Below, piece after piece: positions 23,513 through 28,939 of a stretch of DNA of 28,939 nucleotides. Source of the DNA: Thermoleophilia bacterium (GTDB lineage Bacteria > Actinomycetota > Thermoleophilia > Miltoncostaeales > Miltoncostaeaceae); the NCBI GenBank assembly GCA_017882555.1, contig JADGPH010000036.1, positions 1 through 28,939 on the forward strand, in the 5' to 3' direction. Under the pieces are notes generated by a model, which ran no database searches, had not been told where the DNA came from, and saw only the letters and a list, made by a program, of their open reading frames with translations. The translations under genes and the position numbers were made by a program. Within the stretch, counting starts at the first letter, position 1. Each line of letters starts with the position of its first letter.

Positions 23513-25726
23513 ATGCTGTGGCGTATGGCTGACCGGCGCGTTTGCGTGATCGGCAATCAGTATCCGATAAAGGACCGTGTGTTCGAGCATTTCCTGACAC
23601 CCTCCAGCCTGTTTGGGCGACGACGACCCCGGCCTCTCACGGAAATCGTTGGAGTTGGCGTCGCATACCTCGCCATGGCACTTGCGATGACCTGGCCGTT
23701 GGTGCTGCACCTCGGCACGCGGATTCCGGGTGGCGGGAACTTCAGCGATCCCACCGGCTACTACAACGATCTCTGGTACTTCAGCACCCATGGCCTGAAG
23801 TTGGTCGGGACAGCTGTCCAAACAGCGATCGAAGCACCATTTGGCCGCCCCATCGTCCCCGCGTCGAATCTTGAACAGATCGTCTCCTTCGGTCCGGGAG
23901 TCGCGATCGCCAGGATCTGGACTCCCTCTGCAGGTCTGAGCATCGTGGCAATCCTGAGCCTCGTCAGCTCCGCGGGCACCATGTACTGGCTGGTGCGCTG
24001 GCTCGGTGCCGGGATGATCGCGGCGGGTTGGGCCGGGGCCGCGCTCATGCTGAGTCCATACTTGACCTACCGTCTGGGCATTCATGTACCGCTGTCGAAC
24101 CTGGCCTGCTTTCCGCTGTTGATCATCGCCGGGATCTATTGGATGGAGCGGCCGGGAGTTCGACGTTCCATCTGGATCATGCTCGTGCTCATGTTCGCGT
24201 GGATGACCGATCCGTACTTCGGGTTCATGTGCATGATCATCGCCAGTGTGATCGCCATTGTCGGCCTGATCCGCGTCTGGAACGTCGCCGGGATTCGTGC
24301 GTCACTCAGTCGGCTCGCCGAATTGCTGATCTGCGTTGGCGGCCTAGTGATCGCTCCCCTGGTGGTCCTGCTGTTGACCAGCGGGAGCACGGTAACGAGC
24401 TCATTTTCCCGGACTGAGATTCAACTGAGCCTGTATGGCTCCAGCTTCGGCGACTACATCTGGCCCTCGCACAACAGTCGCTTGATGACGACGCTGGTCG
24501 GCAGTGCATGGGGCGGCGCCGCGGGTGGAGAAGCGACGGTCTTCCTTGGTTGGTCGACGATTGCCCTCGGGGTGGCATGGGTTGTGATCGTGTGGCACAG
24601 GTGGTCCCCGATGCCGCTGCGAATGCGGCTGATGAATCTCATCGCGGGGCCCCTCGTGGTGATATTGGTGCTGTTCAGCCTCGCGAGCCCGTACAGAATC
24701 TTCGGCGTGTCGTTCAGCACACCGAGTTATGAGGTGTGGCGGGTTGTTCCGTTCCTGCGGGCCTACGCGCGCTTTGGCGCGCCGGTCATGGTGGTGATCC
24801 TGGCGCTGGCTGCCCTGGCGCTGAACTACCTGGTTACGCGTAGCACCCGGCTGAACGGGATCCTGATCGGCGTCGGTGCCGTGTTGATATCGGCGATTGA
24901 GCTTCCGGTCGCGCTGCCGATCCCCAGCGCGCCGCCTCTCGTCGTGAACGGCCCCAACAGCGCACCGGCGAGCCAGTTTGCGGTGTGGAAGTGGCTGAGT
25001 ACCCAACGACCGGACGGGATCCTGATGGAGCTCCCGGCTTCATCGATCCAGCCGTTGCCGTACTCGAGCTTCATGGATCGCATCTGGATGTACGGCCAGA
25101 CCATCCATCATTGGCCGATTGCGAACGGCGCCCTCGGGGAGTCGTCGGTTGGCAACGCGTTTGGCCGCATGGTGGGGGATCCCCGACTTCCGGATTCCGC
25201 GGCGAACCTTGCGGCCGCGGGTGTGCGCGTCGTGGTCGTGAACCCGTGGGCATTTCGCGAATCGGGGTCGCCGTCGCCGGATACCCTCAATCCACCACCC
25301 GGCTATGCCCTCGAGCGCGATTATCCCGACGGCACGGCCGTCTGGCGGGTGACCGCGCCTGCCGCTCCGGCACTTGCCGTCTTCGACCAGGGATTCGAAC
25401 GCTTCTCGACCACGACCGAATGGTCGCTCAGGAAGCCCACCGGCACAGTGGCGCTCTACACGCCGCACGGGGGCACCTTCTCCATCGAGCTTTCGGCGTA
25501 CAGCTTTGTGCGGGCAGGCACCGTGCGAATCAACTTCGGTGGTGGACAGGTCCGCAGCCTCTCGATCGTTCCAGGGGTGTCGCAGCCAACCTCGCTCCAG
25601 GTACATCTGGCGACGGGGACGACCCTCGTGACGGTCCAAAGCATCGCCGCGACGGGTACGGGTCCCGGGCCGGAAGTTCGGACCGCCGCCTGGAAGTTCG
25701 TGCGTGTCAACAGCAACACCAGCTAG
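23513..25726 (+). CDS. Large polytopic membrane protein, GT-C-like layout with extracytoplasmic C-terminal domain
   Basis: A 737-residue protein (ATG 23513; ATG 23525 also possible). After about 40 cytoplasmic residues there are roughly ten to twelve membrane helices up to residue 470, then a soluble domain of about 260 residues. The first large loop has GGGNFSDPTGYYNDLWYF, with acidic residues placed like the catalytic loop of GT-C enzymes, and a later helix end reads AWMTDPYFGFM, as in several uncharacterised bacterial GT-C-like proteins. The C-terminal domain has an alpha/beta part ending RVVVVNPWAFRE and a beta-rich end from about residue 640. It closes the polysaccharide locus, so transfer of a sugar from a polyprenyl carrier outside the cell is plausible but unproved. 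Confidence 0.85.
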   Translation: MLWRMADRRVCVIGNQYPIKDRVFEHFLTPSSLFGRRRPRPLTEIVGVGVAYLAMALAMTWPLVLHLGTRIPGGGNFSDPTGYYNDLWYFSTHGLKLVGTAVQTAIEAPFGRPIVPASNLEQIVSFGPGVAIARIWTPSAGLSIVAILSLVSSAGTMYWLVRWLGAGMIAAGWAGAALMLSPYLTYRLGIHVPLSNLACFPLLIIAGIYWMERPGVRRSIWIMLVLMFAWMTDPYFGFMCMIIASVIAIVGLIRVWNVAGIRASLSRLAELLICVGGLVIAPLVVLLLTSGSTVTSSFSRTEIQLSLYGSSFGDYIWPSHNSRLMTTLVGSAWGGAAGGEATVFLGWSTIALGVAWVVIVWHRWSPMPLRMRLMNLIAGPLVVILVLFSLASPYRIFGVSFSTPSYEVWRVVPFLRAYARFGAPVMVVILALAALALNYLVTRSTRLNGILIGVGAVLISAIELPVALPIPSAPPLVVNGPNSAPASQFAVWKWLSTQRPDGILMELPASSIQPLPYSSFMDRIWMYGQTIHHWPIANGALGESSVGNAFGRMVGDPRLPDSAANLAAAGVRVVVVNPWAFRESGSPSPDTLNPPPGYALERDYPDGTAVWRVTAPAAPALAVFDQGFERFSTTTEWSLRKPTGTVALYTPHGGTFSIELSAYSFVRAGTVRINFGGGQVRSLSIVPGVSQPTSLQVHLATGTTLVTVQSIAATGTGPGPEVRTAAWKFVRVNSNTS

Positions 25727-25727
25727 T

Positions 25728-25741
25728 CCGGGTACGCCCGG
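25728..25741 (+). terminator. Short hairpin after the membrane-protein gene
   Basis: CCGGG and CCCGG flank a TACG tetraloop, one base after the stop codon. It is only 5 bp long and lacks a U-run, so termination here would be weak. Confidence 0.3.
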
Positions 25742-25861
25742 CGCTTGTCCGTCGTGTGCGAGCGGCCACGCACCTCGCCGCCGGGTAGGGACTGCGGCGG
25801 GGGACCGCCCGGTGGTGGCCGGATGGGACAGCGAGCCGGCTGCACGACCCATGACGTCGGC

Positions 25862-25867
25862 TAGGAT
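25862..25867 (+). promoter_or_regulatory. Predicted -10 box (TAGGAT) for the malic-enzyme-like gene
   Basis: TAGGAT would start transcription near 25875, giving a leader of about 30 bases with a TGAGGT ribosome site six bases before ATG 25907. The 135 bases upstream are GC-rich with no gene. Confidence 0.5.
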
Positions 25868-25906
25868 TGCCGCTGTCCATTTCGCCCGAACGACCCTGAG
25901 GTCGCA

Positions 25907-27193
25907 ATGCCGGATATCAACTCCAGTCTCATCATCCGCGCCATCGTTCCTGCCGCGACGGGAACCTTTGGCAAGGTGGTCGCCGCGATCAGCGAGGCCG
26001 GAGGCCGGGTAGGCGGGGCGGACATCGTCTGGTCGACAACAACCACGGTCACGCGCGACTACCAGGTCTACGTGCGCGATGGCGAGCACGGTGACGCCGT
26101 CGTCGCAGCCATCTCGGCGCTTGCGGGCGTGAGGGTGGCGTCGGTCGCTTCACAGGTGCTCATCGTGCACGAAGGCGGCGCGATCGGCATGAGGACGCGT
26201 GCTCCGATTGCCAACCGCGACGACCTCTCGATGGCCTATACGCCGGGTGTTGCCCGCGTGTGCATGGCGATTCACCACGATCCTGACCAGGTCTGGGACT
26301 ACACGATCAAAGCCAACAGCCTGATGGTGGTCTCCGACGGGAGCGACGTCCTCGGTCTCGGTGACATCGGTGCCGAGGCATCGTTGCCGGCGTGCGAGGC
26401 GAAGAGCCTATTCTTGCGAAATCTGGCCGGGATCGATGCATTCCCCTTGCCGGTCAATACGAGTGACCCCCGGAGGATTGTCGATACGGTGGCGCTGTGC
26501 AGCTCGGTCTTCGCCGGGATTCACCTGTCCGACATCGCCGCCCCGCGCTGCTTCGAGATCCACGAGGCGCTCAATGCCCGCTTGGATATTCCGGTGCTCC
26601 ATGATCGCCAGCACGGCACCGCCGTGGCGGTCCTCGCTGCCCTGACCAACGCGTTGGCAGTTGTGGGCAAGTCGCTCTCGTCGGCCACGATTGCCGTCAC
26701 GGGTCAAGACACCCCGGCCGGATACGGGACCGTTGCACTCTTGAGCGCCGCCGGGGTGGGGACGATCACCGACTCCCTGGGTGGCGCTGACGCATTGGTG
26801 CGATTCGACCGCCCGGCTACGGCGGCGTGTCTGGACGAGCTCGGCGCTGATGCGATCGTCTTCAATCTGGAGGGCACGAGCCCCGAAGCGCTGAGTCGTG
26901 CCACCGTGTACGCGAGTGCGCTTCCGGGCGCACCAAACCAGCTGAACTCGGCGATTGCGTTCCCGGGGATCTGGAAGGGTGCGCTCGCGGTACGGGCCAC
27001 GGAGATCAACGATGCGATGCTCTTGGCAGCCGCAGAGGCGATCTCGGCGCTGTGTCGCGACGAGGACGGCAGTGTGTCGGCGGACCTGGTCGTGCCGTCG
27101 GTGATTAGCACGAACCTCGTACGAGACGTCGCCGCGGCCGTGCAACACGCAGCTCACTCGACGGGCGTTGCTCGCCTGGTGCCGGTCGTCTAG
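25907..27193 (+). CDS. ACT-domain malic-enzyme homologue, probably not a malic enzyme any more
   Basis: A 428-residue relative of NAD(P)-malic enzymes with an N-terminal ACT domain (about 8-80). The core is easy to align: DDLSMAYTPGVARVC (Tyr111), SDGSDVLGLGDIGAEASLPACEAKS (Lys166), DIAAPRCFEI and AFPGIWKGAL. Yet several functional positions differ. The metal-binding Glu-Asp pair reads Ser208-Asp209, and HDDQHGTA reads HDRQHGTA, replacing the second metal-binding Asp with Arg234. The Rossmann GAGAAG reads GQDTPAG (266-272); the NP loop and the following 30-40 residues are reduced; PNQINN reads PNQLNS. Family members are usually about 460-480 residues. With Tyr and Lys retained, a different reaction or a sensor role through the ACT domain are possible. 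It stands alone with its own promoter. Confidence 0.9.
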   Translation: MPDINSSLIIRAIVPAATGTFGKVVAAISEAGGRVGGADIVWSTTTTVTRDYQVYVRDGEHGDAVVAAISALAGVRVASVASQVLIVHEGGAIGMRTRAPIANRDDLSMAYTPGVARVCMAIHHDPDQVWDYTIKANSLMVVSDGSDVLGLGDIGAEASLPACEAKSLFLRNLAGIDAFPLPVNTSDPRRIVDTVALCSSVFAGIHLSDIAAPRCFEIHEALNARLDIPVLHDRQHGTAVAVLAALTNALAVVGKSLSSATIAVTGQDTPAGYGTVALLSAAGVGTITDSLGGADALVRFDRPATAACLDELGADAIVFNLEGTSPEALSRATVYASALPGAPNQLNSAIAFPGIWKGALAVRATEINDAMLLAAAEAISALCRDEDGSVSADLVVPSVISTNLVRDVAAAVQHAAHSTGVARLVPVV

Positions 27194-27206
27194 GCCGTGC
27201 GCAACC

Positions 27207-27242
27207 GATGCACCGCGCCAACGGTCGTCGGCGCGGTGCATC
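27207..27242. terminator. Bidirectional terminator-like hairpin
   Basis: GATGCACCGCGCC (27207-27219) and GGCGCGGTGCATC (27230-27242) form a perfect 13-bp stem with a 10-base loop between two convergent genes. It starts 13 bases after the plus-strand stop and touches the stop codon of the minus-strand permease gene. There is no U-run on either strand, as is usual for actinobacterial terminators. Confidence 0.75.
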
Positions 27243-28024
27243 TAGCGGCGCAGAGTCTGTGCCATCTTGATGAGCGGGATGGGAAATAGCACGATCGCCA
27301 TGGCGACGAGTACCGCCATGTGGAGCGCGGTGAACGTCGTCGCGTGCCCCAGTGTCAGCGCGCGCAATACCTCAACGAGGTTCGCAAGCGGCAGGACCCA
27401 GGCAATCGCTTGGGCCCATTCCGGAAGGCGATCGAAGGGAAAGAACACGCCGCCGAACAGGAACATCGGCGTCAGAATCGCCGTGAAGAAGATGTTGAAG
27501 CTCTCAATGTTGGTGACGAACGCGGTGTAGAGCATTCCCAGCACGGCGAAGACCACCGCGCCCACGAGCATGACCGGCACACACAGCACCGCGAGCGGTG
27601 AGGACACCAGTCCAAAGACGGTCATGACGACGAGGAAGATGGTTCCGTAGGCCAACGCCCGTGTCGCTGCCCACAGGTACTCGCCGACGACCACGTCCTG
27701 GACCGACAACGGTGTGGTGACAGCTGCCTCATACACGCGCCGCACGTGAATACGCACAAACGCGTTGTAGGTCGTCTCGAGAATGGCCCCGAACATCACC
27801 GTGGAGCCCGCCACGCCGGGAGCGATGAACCGCACGTAGTCGACGCCGTTGAGCGTGTTGACATACGCGCCGAGGCCGAGCCCCATGACCGCCAGATACG
27901 CGATCGCCTCCAGGAAGCGCGGGAATAACGTCACCATCACCGTCTTGCGGCCCACGGTCATGTTGCGCCACCAGAACCGTCCGGCTGCCCGCGGCGAGAA
28001 CTGGGCGGAGGCGCGCACCGACAC
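27242..28024 (-). CDS. ABC-2 type transporter permease (NodJ-like)
   Basis: A 260-residue permease with six predicted helices. The amphipathic N-terminus, the VRRVYEAAVTTPLSVQDVVVGEYLWAATRA segment and the late FLFGGVFFPFDRLPEWAQAIAWVLPLANLVEVLRAL block are the signature of the NodJ/DrrB-type ABC-2 family, exporters of lipo-oligosaccharides or drugs. GTG 28024 has GAGGAG eight bases upstream and follows the TPR-like gene by two bases. The ATPase partner is not on either side, so it must be encoded elsewhere. A role in exporting a product of the glycan locus is possible, but the malic-enzyme-like gene separates them. Confidence 0.9.
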   Translation of the reverse strand: MSVRASAQFSPRAAGRFWWRNMTVGRKTVMVTLFPRFLEAIAYLAVMGLGLGAYVNTLNGVDYVRFIAPGVAGSTVMFGAILETTYNAFVRIHVRRVYEAAVTTPLSVQDVVVGEYLWAATRALAYGTIFLVVMTVFGLVSSPLAVLCVPVMLVGAVVFAVLGMLYTAFVTNIESFNIFFTAILTPMFLFGGVFFPFDRLPEWAQAIAWVLPLANLVEVLRALTLGHATTFTALHMAVLVAMAIVLFPIPLIKMAQTLRR

Positions 28025-28026
28025 GC

Positions 28027-28332
28027 CTACAACTCCTCAAGTGCGGCCCGGAGCTCGTCGGCCATCCCGCGGTGACCGAATTTCAGCGCCTGATCGATTC
28101 CTGCCAGATAGGCGTCTGCCGCCTGGTCGGGCTCACCGATCGCCCCGAGCGCTTCGGCCAGCCGCCCCCAGGCGTTGCCCTCGTCTTCCTGGAGATCGAG
28201 GTAGGCGCGGTATTGGGTGATCGCCTCCCGATGACGGTCGACCCGCTGGAGCTCAACGGCGTACGCAAACCGGGCGCGGGCGACCGTCGGGGACTCCGCC
28301 ACAACGCGTGCGAAGTAGTCGATGCGATCCAT
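28027..28332 (-). CDS. Small TPR-like helical repeat protein
   Basis: A 101-residue soluble protein made of helical hairpins. Two to three degenerate tetratricopeptide repeats can be traced: ARARFAYAVELQRVDRHREAITQYRAYLDL, then GNAWGRLAEALGAIGEPDQAADAYLAGIDQ, with the small/large residue spacing of TPRs, and a short C-terminal helix. It probably mediates a protein contact. ATG 28332 was chosen over the in-frame upstream start because a TAGGTT -10 box ends seven bases before it, predicting a leaderless mRNA. It is cotranscribed with the ABC-2 permease. Confidence 0.8.
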   Translation of the reverse strand: MDRIDYFARVVAESPTVARARFAYAVELQRVDRHREAITQYRAYLDLQEDEGNAWGRLAEALGAIGEPDQAADAYLAGIDQALKFGHRGMADELRAALEEL

Positions 28333-28339
28333 GCACGAG

Positions 28340-28345
28340 AACCTA
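28340..28345 (-). promoter_or_regulatory. Predicted -10 box (TAGGTT) for the TPR-permease operon
   Basis: TAGGTT on the minus strand ends seven bases before ATG 28332, so transcription should begin at or next to the start codon. Confidence 0.5.
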
Positions 28346-28349
28346 CCGT

Positions 28350-28355
28350 TACGAT
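28350..28355 (+). promoter_or_regulatory. Predicted -10 box (TACGAT) for the small membrane protein gene
   Basis: TACGAT is placed to start transcription near 28362, about 30 bases before ATG 28392. It lies almost back-to-back with the minus-strand TAGGTT box, so the two promoters may compete. Confidence 0.4.
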
Positions 28356-28391
28356 CGCAGCAAGTGCCGTCCAAGATGTGGAGGTTGGTTG

Positions 28392-28553
28392 ATGTCGACT
28401 GCTGCGTGGATCCTGATCGGAGTCGTCGTTGTACTGCTCGGGCTGGTGGTTCTCAAGATCATCATTTCCATTGCGCTCGCCTTATTTATTCCGCTCCTGC
28501 TGATCGGGCTCGGGGTGGGAATCGGCGTATGGTGGGTCACTCGTCAGCGCTGA
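28392..28553 (+). CDS. 53-residue membrane protein
   Basis: A tiny hydrophobic protein with GGAGGT (28380-28385) six bases before ATG 28392, one of the clearest ribosome sites in the window. After four polar residues it is almost all Ile, Leu, Val and Gly up to residue 46, long enough for two short helices around a single Lys (VVLKIIIS), and it ends in WWVTRQR. Nothing identifies a function. It lies upstream of nuoA on the same strand with a 212-base gap, so it need not belong to the complex I operon. Confidence 0.7.
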   Translation: MSTAAWILIGVVVVLLGLVVLKIIISIALALFIPLLLIGLGVGIGVWWVTRQR

Positions 28554-28765
28554 CGTTGGTTGGTTGTGGACTAGAGTTGCCGGTGGCGGGCCGCCGAACG
28601 GAGATCGGCTCGCAGATCATCGGTAATTGCGGGGAAGTTTGCGCCGATTGTGACAACCAGAATGCGCCGTTCGTTACAAAGATGCACAAAGGCCCAGCCA
28701 TTGGTAGCGTGCAATCCGTGCCAGTCCCGCGTGTACACCTCATCGACGCGTAGACCGGGGTCGAC
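28554..28765. other. Leader/promoter region before nuoA
   Basis: 212 bases without a credible gene. TAGAGT (28572-28577) and TAGCGT (28705-28710) are possible -10 boxes for the nuo genes; the second would give a leader of about 50 bases. No terminator hairpin with a U-run is visible. Confidence 0.35.
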
Positions 28766-28939
28766 GTGAGACTCTGGGACTACCTTCCCATCCTGGTCTT
28801 CATGGGCGCCGGTTTGGTTGTCGGTGGCGCCATCCTCGGGCTCAGCAAGGTTGCGCGCCCGAAGCCCAACGCGGTCAAGTCTCTCCCCTACGAGAGCGGT
28901 ATTCTCGCCACAACGCCGGTCCGGCAGCGGTTCTCGATC
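28766..28939 (+). CDS. nuoA: NADH-quinone oxidoreductase subunit A (5' part)
   Basis: The first 58 residues are visible; the gene leaves the window at the right edge. GTG 28766 has GGGG at short distance upstream. The N-terminal membrane helix (LPILVFMGAGLVVGGAILGL) is followed by the cytoplasmic loop KPNAVKSLPYESGI and the start of RQRFSI. The PYESG motif is the conserved quinone-site loop of NuoA (Cys in many bacteria, Ser in most actinobacteria). NuoA is one of the small membrane subunits of respiratory complex I, and nuoB and the rest of the operon are expected to follow. Confidence 0.93.
   Translation, partial: MRLWDYLPILVFMGAGLVVGGAILGLSKVARPKPNAVKSLPYESGILATTPVRQRFSI

Noticed and set aside
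1..28939. Search by eye for CRISPR arrays, insertion sequences, phage genes and toxin-antitoxin or defence systems.
   Set aside because: No spaced direct repeats, transposase, integrase or defence motifs were seen; the polysaccharide locus is the only accessory-like region.

Overview
The window is high-GC bacterial DNA with tightly packed genes, frequent ATGA/GTGA-type stop/start overlaps and many GTG starts. The gene content suggests an actinobacterium: coenzyme F420 biosynthesis genes (cofD, cofC, cofE), a mycobacterial FprA-type ferredoxin-NADP reductase, a PucR-family regulator, and -10 boxes of the TANNNT type, often placed so close to the start codon that the mRNA would be leaderless. 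A deep-branching class such as Acidimicrobiia or Thermoleophilia is my inference; no rRNA or tRNA gene is present to confirm it.

Layout. (1) 1-518: an acetoacetate-decarboxylase-family gene runs off the left edge on the minus strand. (2) 938-5705: an EamA-type transporter, then cofD, cofC and cofE, all with overlapping stops and starts, then an fprA-like reductase with its own promoter. (3) 5766-8028 (minus): a small acidic orphan protein and a PucR-type regulator. (4) 8451-11978: two unlike glutamine synthetases in tandem (type III glnN, then a GSI-alpha type glnA) with a strong hairpin between them, divergent from pucR. (5) 11975-12433 (minus): a hotdog thioesterase.

(6) 12524-25726: a surface-polysaccharide locus. 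It holds two overlapping GT4-like proteins with eroded active-site motifs, rmlC and a canonical GT4 on the minus strand, a GtrB/DPM-like polyprenyl-phosphate glycosyltransferase, a rhamnosyltransferase-like GT2, the rmd/gmd pair for GDP-6-deoxyhexose (GDP-D-rhamnose) synthesis, another GT4, a Wzx-type flippase (minus) and a large polytopic protein with an extracytoplasmic C-terminal domain. The likely product is a lipid-linked, rhamnose-containing glycan that is built in the cytoplasm, flipped and modified outside. (7) 25907-27193: an ACT-malic-enzyme homologue that has lost metal-binding, substrate and nucleotide-binding residues. (8) 27242-28332 (minus): a small TPR-like protein and an ABC-2 permease without its ATPase. 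(9) 28392-28553: a 53-residue membrane protein. (10) 28766-end: the start of nuoA, probably the head of a complex I operon.

No mobile element, CRISPR array, phage gene or restriction system was seen. The points most worth a second look are the degenerate malic enzyme, the paired degenerate glycosyltransferases, the recurrent TAGGNT promoter box with leaderless starts, a dyad that brackets the flippase -10 box, a possible 31-residue CxxCH leader protein, and two genes (cofE and the GtrB-like gene) whose best start codons appear non-canonical.
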